A stretch of DNA of 58,868 nucleotides from Deltaproteobacteria bacterium. GTDB lineage: Bacteria; Desulfobacterota; Binatia; UBA9968. The position numbers and the translations under genes were made by a program. This document shows, in pieces, positions 34,388 through 42,875 of this stretch. The notes beneath the pieces are model-generated. The model searched no databases and was not told the DNA's origin. It saw only the letters and a program-made list of their open reading frames with translations. The stretch's first letter is position 1. Each line of letters starts with the position of its first letter. Location of the stretch: the NCBI GenBank assembly GCA_016874755.1, contig VGTH01000033.1, positions 1-58,868 on the forward strand, written 5' to 3'.

Positions 34388-35461
34388 TTACGCGGCCTGC
34401 ACCAGCGGGCGGTAGTGGCCGCCTTTGGAGACCGGGGCGAGACCTTTGACGATTACTTTCCAGCTTTCGCCCAGGTCTTCGCTGCAGATCACTTCGCCGG
34501 CGGTGGTGGCGGCGTAGATCGAAGTTGCGCTACCTGCCTCTTCGAGGCAGAAGGCTTCAATGCTCGCCTGCAAGCGATCGGGCAGGCCGTTCTTCAAAAT
34601 CTCCCAGGTTTTGCCGCCGTCTTGGCTGCGCGAAATTCTCGCGCCGGCGAAATGGGTAGTGCGCCAGGTGCCGGGGGCATCGTGAGCGGCGGTCATGAAC
34701 ATCAGCTTCGGATCGCTCGGGCGGAAAACGAAACCGTCGGGGTAGCCGCCGATGTCATCTTCTCTTCGTGTCCACTGTTCCCAGCGCGCACCGCGCTCTG
34801 GACCGGTGTACAGACCACGGCCGGTGACGGCGTAGAGAAAATTCGCATTGGTCGGGTGGATCATCAACCGATGCACGTCTTCGTAGAGGCTCGGGAACTC
34901 TTCCCAGTTCTCGCCGGCGTCGGTGCTGCGTAGGAGACCCCCGACTTCGATGGAGGCATAGATGGTCGTTGGATTGTTCGGATCGAAATTGATGTGCTTC
35001 ACATGGCCGATGTGCGGCGGGGCCGGGAAGCTCCATTTCGACACGCTCGGCACCGAGCGCAGGTTGGGCAGCTCTTTCCAGTTCACGCCGAGGTCTTCGC
35101 TGACGAATAGATGGGCTGGCTCCGTGCCGGCGAAGACCCGCACTTTGCCGTTCATCCGTTTGGCATTCACCGAGTAGACGTTATTTTGCGTCATGCCGTT
35201 GTTGCGGGCTTCCCAGGTTTTGCCTTCGTCGGCGCTGACCAAGATGCCGCCTTGGAACACACCAGCGAAAATCAAACCGCTCTCCGGTTCTTTCATGATG
35301 GAACTGATGTGCTTGTCCGTCACCGCGCGATGAGCAATGCGCCACTCCGCTCCGCTGCGCTCGATGGTCGCCAAGCCTTGGGCCGTGCCGACGAGAATTT
35401 GGTTGGAAAGGGTGGGAGAAGAATAAATGGTCGTTCCGCCGTGGGATAGTCCGATTGCCAT
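34388..35461 (-). CDS. BNR/sialidase-like beta-propeller protein
   Basis: 357 residues. Repeated Asp-box/BNR units such as SADEGKTWEA, SEDLGVNWKE, STDAGENWEE, SQDGGKTWEI and SEDLGESWKV mark a multi-bladed propeller. No signal peptide is visible, and the catalytic arginine triad of true sialidases is not evident, so a binding or lyase-like role is as likely as glycosidase. It follows a solute-binding protein and a GntR regulator on the same strand, suggesting one operon. Confidence 0.85.
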   Translation of the reverse strand: MAIGLSHGGTTIYSSPTLSNQILVGTAQGLATIERSGAEWRIAHRAVTDKHISSIMKEPESGLIFAGVFQGGILVSADEGKTWEARNNGMTQNNVYSVNAKRMNGKVRVFAGTEPAHLFVSEDLGVNWKELPNLRSVPSVSKWSFPAPPHIGHVKHINFDPNNPTTIYASIEVGGLLRSTDAGENWEEFPSLYEDVHRLMIHPTNANFLYAVTGRGLYTGPERGARWEQWTRREDDIGGYPDGFVFRPSDPKLMFMTAAHDAPGTWRTTHFAGARISRSQDGGKTWEILKNGLPDRLQASIEAFCLEEAGSATSIYAATTAGEVICSEDLGESWKVIVKGLAPVSKGGHYRPLVQAA

Positions 35462-35591
35462 GAGTTTATCCTCCGTTTCTCTATTTCGTTACTGGTGCTC
35501 GCCGACCCCTTTCGGGCAGAAGAATCGCGAGCACTAGTTACGATCTCGGGTTGATTGTTGACCTCAAGTTGAATGCCTGTCAAGCCACGCT

Positions 35592-36629
35592 TCAGCGAAT
35601 TTGCCGCCCTAATGGGTCGATCTGCGCGAAAACGCCGGTCTCTTTCAGCACACCGTCGAGAAAGCGGGTGTCGGTCCATTCGTTGACGTCGATGCGCGGC
35701 ACTTTTTCAAAGCTCGCGGTTTGGTAGTAAAACTCCGCGGTCTTTCTGTAGATGTCTAAATTCAGCAGGCCGTTCACCGCCCAGGAGCTTTTGAAGGTTG
35801 TCCATAGATTCATTGCATCGCCGCGGTCGAGCTTGGTGCGCCGCTTGGTGATGGCGTTGACCCACGATTCCTGGTTGTCGGCGAAGTGGCGCGCGGTTTT
35901 GACGATGGCCGCCGTGAAACGGCGTAGCTGTTCGGGTTTTTCTTCGATCACTTTGGCCGTCGCGGCGTTGACTTTTTCCACTACGGTCGCGTTCTCGAAA
36001 AAAGTATTGTGATCGACCAGCACTCTCACACCCGACTCGCGCTGAATCGTGACCCAAGTGCCCACCGACATGGAAGTCGCATCGATCCGGCCGGCAACCA
36101 ACGCTTGCGCGCGGGTCGATGGCACGCCCATGGCGATCACGGTGAGGCTGGCCGGGTTCACGCCCATGGCTTTGAGGGTTAACATCGATTGGGTGTGATC
36201 GACGCTGCCCAAGCGCGCCACGCCGAAGGTCTTGCCGGCCAAACCTTGCAGCGACTTGATCTCGTCGCGCGCGGCAATCAAGAAATAGAGCCGCGCGTCA
36301 GGAGAATGAATCGCGCGCATCGGCGCGCCTTTGGTCGCGCTGAGTCGTATGACTTCAGACGTCGAGACGTTACCGACATCGATATCGCCCGAGATCATCG
36401 CCGCAATCGCCAGCGGCGTGCCCTGAAACTCAATTAGCTCGATATCGAGACCTTCACGCTGATAGAAGCCCAAGTCCTTCGCAAGCCAAAGGACGGAATT
36501 GGGCAGCGGCGGGACCGGTGACGACCCCAGACCGACGCGCAGCTTGAGCGGTGCTTTCGCCTCGCCGGCGCTGAGCGGCGCTGCGTGTAACCCAAACCAT
36601 AGTGCACTTAAGAGGAGCCATACTTTCAT
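35592..36629 (-). CDS. ABC transporter substrate-binding protein (NMT1/SsuA-like)
   Basis: 345 residues with a signal peptide (VWLLLSALWFGLHAAPLSAG). The two-lobed periplasmic fold of the NMT1/SsuA group shows in NSVLWLAKDLGFYQREGLDIELIEF-type and ISGDIDVGNVSTSEV segments. Such proteins bind small organic substrates, such as aromatics, sulfonates or pyrimidine-like compounds, for an ABC importer. The start lies 23 bp behind the GntR regulator gene. No permease or ATPase is encoded nearby. Confidence 0.88.
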   Translation of the reverse strand: MKVWLLLSALWFGLHAAPLSAGEAKAPLKLRVGLGSSPVPPLPNSVLWLAKDLGFYQREGLDIELIEFQGTPLAIAAMISGDIDVGNVSTSEVIRLSATKGAPMRAIHSPDARLYFLIAARDEIKSLQGLAGKTFGVARLGSVDHTQSMLTLKAMGVNPASLTVIAMGVPSTRAQALVAGRIDATSMSVGTWVTIQRESGVRVLVDHNTFFENATVVEKVNAATAKVIEEKPEQLRRFTAAIVKTARHFADNQESWVNAITKRRTKLDRGDAMNLWTTFKSSWAVNGLLNLDIYRKTAEFYYQTASFEKVPRIDVNEWTDTRFLDGVLKETGVFAQIDPLGRQIR

Positions 36630-36652
36630 AACGAGATACCTTCTTGACCATT

Positions 36653-37426
36653 CTAGCGCGCCGCGCGCTTGGCTGGTGAAATTTTGTTGTTGTTCATCGG
36701 CGAGTCCTGGAGCAGCGGGTGCAGCGCGGTTTTGTCATTTCCAGGAGACAGTCGATTCAACAAGTCCTTTTCCATCATATCGAGATGCTGGAACATCGCA
36801 CCTCTTGCTTCCGGCACGTCATGCTGTTCGATCGCTTGCAGGATTTGTTCATGCCAGCGCCGCGCCATCTCGTGGCGCCGCTCGCGCACCGCTTTGACTT
36901 CGGTGTCGTCAAACAGCTTCCAGAAAAACGGCAGGCGAAAGAAGATTTGGCCGCCGGAGTCGTAAATCTGCGCCAGTGCCGGATTGTGCGCCGCTTGCAC
37001 AAGGGCGCCGTGGAATGCGCGATGAGGGCCCCGTGGCGTGAGGGAAGGGTCGAGGGCACGGCGCAGCGCTTTGATCTCCTTTGGCGTTGCCCGCGCGGCG
37101 GCCCAACCGGCAATTTGCACCTCGATGAGTTTACGAACTTCGTAGAGCTGCTTGATGTTCACTTGGGCCGCCAGGCCGGCAAGGTCGAGTCCCGGTTGTA
37201 AGATATTCTGAGAATCGGCGATGATCGTGCCGCGCCCTTTGCGGCCGATGACGCCGCGTGCGACCAGGGTCTTCAATGCTTCGCGGATGGTGGTGCGCCC
37301 GACGCCGAAAGAGACGCACAGGCTGCGCTCGGCAGGCAGGCGGTCGCCCGGGCGCAGTTTGCCCTTGGTGATTTGCTGCTGCAGGTCATTGGCGATCTTG
37401 TCGACGCGGCTGGTGTAAGCAATCAT
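36653..37426 (-). CDS. GntR-family (FadR/FCD) transcriptional regulator
   Basis: 257 residues from the ATG at 37426. A longer frame to 37504 exists but would run through both operators. The N-terminal winged helix (KLRPGDRLPAERSLCVSFGV then GRTTIREALKTL) is followed by an FCD ligand domain with metal-binding histidines in HRAFHGALV and a later WHEQILQAIEQHD. FCD regulators sense organic acids. Its start codon is overlapped by the palindrome TTGGTC-T-GACCAA, so autoregulation is likely, and it faces the divergent gene at 37534. Confidence 0.92.
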   Translation of the reverse strand: MIAYTSRVDKIANDLQQQITKGKLRPGDRLPAERSLCVSFGVGRTTIREALKTLVARGVIGRKGRGTIIADSQNILQPGLDLAGLAAQVNIKQLYEVRKLIEVQIAGWAAARATPKEIKALRRALDPSLTPRGPHRAFHGALVQAAHNPALAQIYDSGGQIFFRLPFFWKLFDDTEVKAVRERRHEMARRWHEQILQAIEQHDVPEARGAMFQHLDMMEKDLLNRLSPGNDKTALHPLLQDSPMNNNKISPAKRAAR

Positions 37427-37438
37427 TGGTCTGACCAA
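37426..37438. promoter_or_regulatory. GntR operator O1
   Basis: A perfect palindrome TTGGTC-T-GACCAA that begins at the first base of the regulator's start codon. The TGGTC/GACCA half-sites are typical of FadR-subfamily operators. Confidence 0.7.
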
Positions 37439-37491
37439 ATGTGTTCCTTGACAGTCTAGATGCTGCTGCGTTATAGCAAACCATGGGTTGT

Positions 37492-37504
37492 TTGGCCAGA
37501 CCAA
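37492..37504. promoter_or_regulatory. GntR operator O2
   Basis: TTGGCCAGACCAA differs from O1 at two positions and keeps the outer TTGG/CCAA. It lies 53 bp from O1 and 29 bp before the divergent gene at 37534, in the right place to control it. Confidence 0.6.
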
Positions 37505-37533
37505 TCGAGGCCAAACGAAAGGAAAACAAAAAA

Positions 37534-38502
37534 GTGAGTTCCAACGAAAAAATCGTCGTCTTCGGCCCGGCCTTGCCGATGAATCTGACGCCCATGTGGG
37601 TGGCGCACGACAAAGGCTTTTTCAAAGAAGAAGGTTTGGACGTCGACTTGCGCCCGGTGCAGGGCATACCCGATAGCCAACACCCGCGCCACGGCTGGCG
37701 CAAAAACGGCGAGATTGTTTTTCAGTCGCCCGGCGGCTCGCCGCCGTTTCGCTCGGTGTTGGAGAACCGCGATCACATCGACGGTGAGGTTAACGTGGTC
37801 TCGATCGCCAATCGCACCGCGCATGTGTTTGTCGCCAAGCCCTACGTCAAAGATGTTCAGGATTTGAAGGGCAGAAAGATCGCCGGCGACTTAAAGGGCG
37901 GTTCGAGCATGGATGCAAAGATGGTGATGCGCCACTTCGGTGTCGATCCGGAAAAAGACGTGACCTGGATCGATAGCCGCGGCAAACCGCCCAACACCGA
38001 GCGTTATCGCTTAGAATTGTTTGATCGCGGTGACGTGGACGCGGTCTGCTGCGATCCACCGCACTGGAATATCGCGGTGCAGATGGGCGGCCACGCGCTG
38101 AGCTCGTGCCGCGATTTTTTTGAAATTCCCGAGGCGGGGTTTTCGACTTCGCCGGCGGTCATCGCGGAAAAGCCATTCGTGGTCAAAGGCATGGTGCGCG
38201 CGCTGTTGCGCGGCGTCATGGTGGCGAAATACAGCAAGCAGGAAGCGCTGGATTCGATTTTGCGCCACAACCATTTCATCAATCGCGAATTGGCCAATCT
38301 GGCGTACGATGAGGTAAACAAGGAGTGGGGACCGGTGCTCAACCTGGATGCTTACCAGCGCAAGGTCGATTTTTACACCAAAGAATGGAATCTGCCGGTG
38401 AAGCCGGTGAGCGACTACTACAATTTCAAATATTTGAAAGAAGTGCTCGACGAGTTGGGCATGATCAATACCTGGGACCCGCGAATGGATTTTAAGAAAT
38501 AA
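37534..38502 (+). CDS. Substrate-binding-like protein without signal peptide
   Basis: 322 residues from the GTG at 37534, preceded by GAAAGGA. It has the NMT1/THI5-like fold (VWVAHDKGFFKEEGLDVDL-type start, DLKGRKIAGDLKGG, DRGDVDAVCCDPPHW). No signal peptide or lipobox is seen, and an upstream extension to 37483 adds none. Soluble homologues of this fold can be enzymes, for example THI5 or dihydroxyphthalate decarboxylase-like proteins, so it may be catalytic. It is controlled from the divergent GntR intergenic region and followed by a Rieske oxygenase gene. Confidence 0.75.
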   Translation: MSSNEKIVVFGPALPMNLTPMWVAHDKGFFKEEGLDVDLRPVQGIPDSQHPRHGWRKNGEIVFQSPGGSPPFRSVLENRDHIDGEVNVVSIANRTAHVFVAKPYVKDVQDLKGRKIAGDLKGGSSMDAKMVMRHFGVDPEKDVTWIDSRGKPPNTERYRLELFDRGDVDAVCCDPPHWNIAVQMGGHALSSCRDFFEIPEAGFSTSPAVIAEKPFVVKGMVRALLRGVMVAKYSKQEALDSILRHNHFINRELANLAYDEVNKEWGPVLNLDAYQRKVDFYTKEWNLPVKPVSDYYNFKYLKEVLDELGMINTWDPRMDFKK

Positions 38503-38557
38503 GCAGCCGGCAGTAGGCAAGTAGGGGCGACCGGCTGGTCACCCTGCGAATCGGTTG

Positions 38558-39904
38558 ATGAAATCTGAGAGCGCATACGGAGCTGGTCGGGACCAGCTCC
38601 ATCATTTTACCAAGCAGGAAAACGATGCGTTGACGCGCGTTGGTCCTGGCACGGTGATGGGGAATTTCTTTAGGCAATATTGGCTGCCTGTGACGCCGTC
38701 AGTGGATGTGCAAGCGCCAGGCGGACGGCCTTTGCGGGTGAAGCTGCTCGGTGAAGATTTGGTTTTGTTCCGTGCTAAAAATAACCAACTTGGTTTGATC
38801 GGTTCTTTCTGTCCGCATCGTCTGGCGCCGCTGTTTTATGGTCGCGTTGAAGACGAGGGACTGCGCTGCGCTTACCACGGCTGGAAGTTTGCGCCGGACG
38901 GTAAGTGCATGGAGATGCCGAACGTGCCGGCCGAGTCTTCGTTCTGCGACGATATCCATCATGCCGGGTATCCTTGCGTGGAACATGGCGGCGTAATTTG
39001 GGCCTACCTGGGGCGCGGCGGCTCGCAGCCCGAGCTGCCCGATTTGGAATTTCTCCGGGTCGGCGATGACGACCGGCAGTATCGCTTGTTCTACCAAGAA
39101 TGCAATTATCTCCAGGTGCTCGAAGGCGGCATCGATCCCACCCATGTCATGTGGCTCCACTCACCCTACGATCTTGGTGATGAAGAGCTGACGGCGACGC
39201 AGCAACCGGATCAGCACCGCGTGGCGCAGCGCTCCGGTGCACGCACGCCGTTGGACGTGGCCATCGCCGACACCCCCGGCGGTTTCACCTACGGCGCCAA
39301 GCGGCCGGCGGGCGATGGCAAGAGCCTGTGGCGCATCAATCAGTTCATCATGCCTTTTTACACCATGCCGCCGGGTGGCGATCAGAAGCAGGCGCGGGCC
39401 TACATTCCCGTCGACGATGAGAGCTGCGTCAAGTGGCAGATCAAATGGTTTCCGAGCAAAGAGATTAAACAAGCGTCCAAGGAAACGCTGCGCGGCGGTT
39501 TCGCCGAGGAGGCGTATGATGCGCCGACCAATGCGGTGCCGTTCGGTCATATCCGAACGAAAGCGAAAAAAGCCAACGATTATTTGATGAACTGGGAGCT
39601 GCACCAGACGCGCCGTTTCGGCATCGCCGGGGTCAATTTGCAGGACGTTGCGGTCACTGAGAACGAAGGGCCAACGGCGATCCTCGATCGCACCAGGGAG
39701 AATCTTTGCGCCGGCGATATGACCGTGATTAAAGCGCGCCAAATGTTGTTGGACGCAGCGCAGGCTTGGCGCGAGCGCGGCGCCAATCCTCCGGGCGCCA
39801 AAGATCGCAGCGTCTACCGCGTGCGCGGCTGCGCCGTTGTCATTCCCGATGGTATCGATTGGGTCGAAGGCGCGCGCGCGACGGTTACTGTGCCGCCGGA
39901 ATGA
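38558..39904 (+). CDS. Rieske non-heme iron oxygenase, phthalate-dioxygenase family
   Basis: 448 residues. The Rieske cluster motif is intact: CPHRLAPLFYG and CAYHGW (C-x-H, C-x-x-H). The mononuclear iron site is seen in NYLQVLEGGIDPTHVMWLH with the two histidines. The family hydroxylates aromatic carboxylates such as phthalate or vanillate with a separate reductase. No reductase gene is visible in the window. It lies 55 bp behind the gene at 37534 and is probably co-transcribed. The substrate cannot be told from sequence. Confidence 0.92.
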   Translation: MKSESAYGAGRDQLHHFTKQENDALTRVGPGTVMGNFFRQYWLPVTPSVDVQAPGGRPLRVKLLGEDLVLFRAKNNQLGLIGSFCPHRLAPLFYGRVEDEGLRCAYHGWKFAPDGKCMEMPNVPAESSFCDDIHHAGYPCVEHGGVIWAYLGRGGSQPELPDLEFLRVGDDDRQYRLFYQECNYLQVLEGGIDPTHVMWLHSPYDLGDEELTATQQPDQHRVAQRSGARTPLDVAIADTPGGFTYGAKRPAGDGKSLWRINQFIMPFYTMPPGGDQKQARAYIPVDDESCVKWQIKWFPSKEIKQASKETLRGGFAEEAYDAPTNAVPFGHIRTKAKKANDYLMNWELHQTRRFGIAGVNLQDVAVTENEGPTAILDRTRENLCAGDMTVIKARQMLLDAAQAWRERGANPPGAKDRSVYRVRGCAVVIPDGIDWVEGARATVTVPPE

Positions 39905-39991
39905 GTCTGTGCAACCATCGCCCCTGACGGTTTGCCACCTGACAATTCTCAGCATCCTGTGATAAGTTGCATTCGCTTAACGGAGGGTTTT

Positions 39992-41017
39992 TTGAAACGA
40001 ATTGCCTGCGCGATATTGCTGGTTTGTGTTTGGACCGTTTCGGCGTTAGCCCAAGCTAACTTCTACGAAGACAAGACGATCCGCTTGGTGCTGGGTTTTT
40101 CCGCCGGCGGCATCAGCGATCTGTGGGGCCGCGCTTTGGCGCGCGCAATGACGCCGCACATTCCAGGCAAGCCGCAGATTATTTTGCACAACATGCCGGG
40201 GGCTGGCTCGCTTACGGCGGCCAATTACGTTTACAACGTGGCGAAGCCAGATGGCCTGACGATGGCCTTCTTCACGCCGGGATTGTTTTTCAATCAGTTG
40301 ATCGGCGCCAAAGAAGTTCAGTTCGACTGGTCGAAGTTTGTCTGGATCGGCTCGCCGGAGCAGACCCAGCGGATCATTTATATCCGCAGCGATGCACCGT
40401 TTCGAACCGTCGCAGATTTGAAAACCTCAGAGGGTCCAAAGTGCGGCGCTACGGCGCTGGGCACGGTGGGACATTACTTTCCGAGGCTTGTTGAAGAAGT
40501 GTTAGGCGTTAAGTTCAATCTGGTCTTGGGTTACCCCGGTGCGGCGGAGATTGACCTCGCGATTCAGAAAAACGAAGTCCAGTGCCGCGCCGGAAGCTTG
40601 GAAGGCTACTTCGGCAGTGAGCCGAGCAAGAGCTGGGCAAAGACGGGGTTTACGAGGGTTTTGATCCATGGCGGCGTCAAGCGCGACCCACGTATCAGCG
40701 ACGTACCAACGTTGTCTGAGCTGATGGATAAGCGCAAAGCGCCGGAGGGCACGCGCCGCCTGGCGAGTGTGCTGTTGTCGCCGGATCAAATCGGCCGGCC
40801 GCTGGCGACCACGCCGGGCACGCCGCCGGAGCGAGTGAAAGTACTGCGCGATGCGTTCAAGAGAGCGCTCGCCGATCCGGAATTTGTCAGCGAGGCGAAA
40901 ACGCGCGGCTGGGAGTTGGAGCCGGTTACGGGCGAAGAGCTGGAAGCGATCGGCAAAAAAGTCGTCGTGCAGCCAGCGGATGTAGTCGAGCGGATGAAGA
41001 AAATACTAGGGCACTAG
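39992..41017 (+). CDS. Tripartite tricarboxylate transporter receptor (TctC/Bug family)
   Basis: 341 residues from a TTG at 39992 behind GGAGGG; the longer frame to 39932 lacks a ribosome site. A signal peptide (CAILLVCVWTVSALA) is followed by the Bug pattern IRLVLGFSAGGISDLWGRA, NMPGAGSLTAANYVY and YPGAAEIDLAI. These periplasmic receptors capture carboxylates. The TctA/TctB membrane partners are absent from the window. It lies between the two Rieske oxygenases. Confidence 0.88.
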   Translation: MKRIACAILLVCVWTVSALAQANFYEDKTIRLVLGFSAGGISDLWGRALARAMTPHIPGKPQIILHNMPGAGSLTAANYVYNVAKPDGLTMAFFTPGLFFNQLIGAKEVQFDWSKFVWIGSPEQTQRIIYIRSDAPFRTVADLKTSEGPKCGATALGTVGHYFPRLVEEVLGVKFNLVLGYPGAAEIDLAIQKNEVQCRAGSLEGYFGSEPSKSWAKTGFTRVLIHGGVKRDPRISDVPTLSELMDKRKAPEGTRRLASVLLSPDQIGRPLATTPGTPPERVKVLRDAFKRALADPEFVSEAKTRGWELEPVTGEELEAIGKKVVVQPADVVERMKKILGH

Positions 41018-41023
41018 GGAGTC

Positions 41024-41162
41024 TTAACCACAGAGAGCAAATCGAGCGGGCGGGTTTGAAACCCGCCCCTACAAAGATTCTGTTTGCGCCCTTCGACATC
41101 GCTCACGACAAGCGTTTTGCGGTTCAATCTCCGATCCTATTATTTGTGCTTCTTTGTGGTTA
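41024..41162. repeat. Composite intergenic inverted repeat
   Basis: Outer arms TTAACCACAGAGAGCAA (41024-41040) and TTGTGCTTCTTTGTGGTTAA (41143-41162) enclose a strong hairpin at 41048-41068 with arms GGGCGGGTTT and AAACCCGCCC. These are recognisable as dispersed palindromic families found in many uncultured bacterial genomes. The inner hairpin may also stop transcription from the TctC gene. Confidence 0.65.
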
Positions 41163-41181
41163 ATTCTCAGGAGGAATTCTC

Positions 41182-42405
41182 ATGTACAAAACAACCAAGG
41201 AAGAAAATGAAATCTTAACTCGCACCGGCAAGGGCACGCCGATGGGCGAGTTCCTGCGGCGTTATTGGTGGCCCATCGGTATTTCCAAGCATCTGAAAAC
41301 TAAGCCGACTTTCATTCGTGTCTTCGGCGAAGACTTGGTGCTGTTTCGCGACGGCACTGGCAAGGCGGGCGTGATCAGCGCCTACTGCGCGCATCGGCGC
41401 GCCAACTTGTGCCTCGGCGACGTCGAGCGTGACGGCGTGCGCTGCCGCTACCACGGTTGGTTGTACAACACGCAGGGTCAATGTGTGCAGATTCCCGGCG
41501 AGCCGCCTAACAGCGAGCTGAAGAAGGAATCGATTCGCCTTTCGGCCTATGCGGTCGAAGAGCTGGGCGGTTTGATCTTCGCCTATTTCGGCCCTCAGCC
41601 GGTGCCGCTGGTGCCGCGCTACAATTTCCTTGTCGGCGACGGCGAAGTTTATCTGACCATTCAAGGCATCCAGAATTGCAACTGGCTGCAGTGCGTCGAG
41701 AATGGCATGGATCCGGTGCATCCGAGCTTCACCCACGGTGGTGCCTGGCCAGACATTATGAGCACGGAGCCGGAGTTGGGCTTTCACGAAACCGACTGGG
41801 GCATGGTTTATAAAGCCTATCGCAAGACCAAAGAGCCCGGCGTTTTGAACTATCGCGAGCATCATTTGCTGATGCCAGGTGTTAGCTGTGGCGGCAGCGG
41901 CGGGCGCTATCTCGCCGGCAAGCAAACCGGCACACCGGTGTCGGCGGCGCGCTGGAGTGTGCCCATCGACGACACGCACACGCTCTTGATGCGGGTGCGC
42001 TTTAAGCCTGGCGACAATGCGGGCAAGTATGAAGGCGATCCGTTCAGCAAACGCTGGAAGCCGCCGCAGCAGTTCATCGTGCCTTACAAAGAATATCTGG
42101 ATTCCGACGAGCCTGAGTTGGGCTATCCGATACCGCCGCTGCATTTTATCGAAGACGGCATGGTCGTCGACAGCATGCCGGCGATCGCCGATCGCGAGAA
42201 CGAAAATCTCGGCCCAGCCATCGACGACGGCATTATCAAATTGCGCCAGATGTATCTGCGCGAGATCGAGAAAGTAAAACGCGGCGAAGACCCGCGCTGT
42301 GTCGTGCGCGACCCGACCAAGAACCAGATGATTGTGATACCAGCTTACGAGAAGTGGGTACCGGAGAGCGAGCGGAATTTGTCCAAGACCGCGGCGGTCG
42401 GATGA
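41182..42405 (+). CDS. Second Rieske non-heme iron oxygenase, phthalate-dioxygenase family
   Basis: 407 residues with a strong AGGAGG ribosome site. Rieske ligands are in YCAHRRANLCLG and CRYHGW. The catalytic iron site is in NWLQCVENGMDPVHPSFTH. It is only distantly similar to the enzyme at 38558, so the two probably act on different substrates or steps. It is followed by a cupin and an alpha/beta hydrolase on the same strand. Confidence 0.92.
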   Translation: MYKTTKEENEILTRTGKGTPMGEFLRRYWWPIGISKHLKTKPTFIRVFGEDLVLFRDGTGKAGVISAYCAHRRANLCLGDVERDGVRCRYHGWLYNTQGQCVQIPGEPPNSELKKESIRLSAYAVEELGGLIFAYFGPQPVPLVPRYNFLVGDGEVYLTIQGIQNCNWLQCVENGMDPVHPSFTHGGAWPDIMSTEPELGFHETDWGMVYKAYRKTKEPGVLNYREHHLLMPGVSCGGSGGRYLAGKQTGTPVSAARWSVPIDDTHTLLMRVRFKPGDNAGKYEGDPFSKRWKPPQQFIVPYKEYLDSDEPELGYPIPPLHFIEDGMVVDSMPAIADRENENLGPAIDDGIIKLRQMYLREIEKVKRGEDPRCVVRDPTKNQMIVIPAYEKWVPESERNLSKTAAVG

Positions 42406-42443
42406 GGATGGGCGCAAAAGGCACAAAACTCGGAGAGGGAAAA

Positions 42444-42535
42444 TTCACCACGAAGGTCACGAAGAGCACGAAGGTAAGAGAAGAATATCCTAAATGTTTT
42501 TTCCGACTTCGTGTCCTTCGTACCTTCGTGGTGAG
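42444..42535. repeat. Long imperfect inverted repeat, CACGAAGG family
   Basis: The left arm TTCACCACGAAGGTCACGAA continues with GAGCACGAAGG. The right arm CTTCGTGTCCTTCGTACCTT continues with CGTGGTGA. Both are built from a CACGAAG unit and can fold into a stem of about 28 bp with a 32-nt AT-rich loop. A related repeat is at 50225-50310. Confidence 0.75.
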
Positions 42536-42553
42536 TCTTTTGAGGGAAGCGAA

Positions 42554-42874
42554 ATGGCAATCTACGCAACCAACGAAAACGACGTTCAAAAAGTGAAAAG
42601 CGGCCGCGGCTTCACCCAATGGCTGTATGTCTCTCCTGGCGGCAACGGTCCGGAGATGATGATTCGCAACTGGGGGCCTGACACTGATATTCCTGTGCAC
42701 AGCCATCCCTATCACGAGATGTTCTACGTGCTCGAAGGTGAGATCGAGATTGGCGGCACGGTCTACAAAGAGGGTGCCTGCATCTACATTGAAAAAGACA
42801 CGCCCTACGGACCGACGCGGGCGCCCAAGGGCGGCAAAGTGCTGCGCTACGCTGAAGCGGGTCAAGGCAAATAG
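42554..42874 (+). CDS. Small cupin-domain protein
   Basis: 106 residues from the ATG at 42554. The cupin motif 1 is clear: IPVHSHPYHEMFYVLEGEIE with two histidines and a glutamate for metal binding. Single-domain cupins of this size act as metal-dependent dioxygenases, isomerases or binding proteins. It lies between the second Rieske oxygenase and a hydrolase, separated from the latter by one base. Confidence 0.85.
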   Translation: MAIYATNENDVQKVKSGRGFTQWLYVSPGGNGPEMMIRNWGPDTDIPVHSHPYHEMFYVLEGEIEIGGTVYKEGACIYIEKDTPYGPTRAPKGGKVLRYAEAGQGK

Positions 42875-42875
42875 C

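Noticed and set aside
41215-42426. A 403-residue minus-strand frame
   Set aside because: Antisense of the second Rieske oxygenase gene, whose metal-binding motifs are intact.
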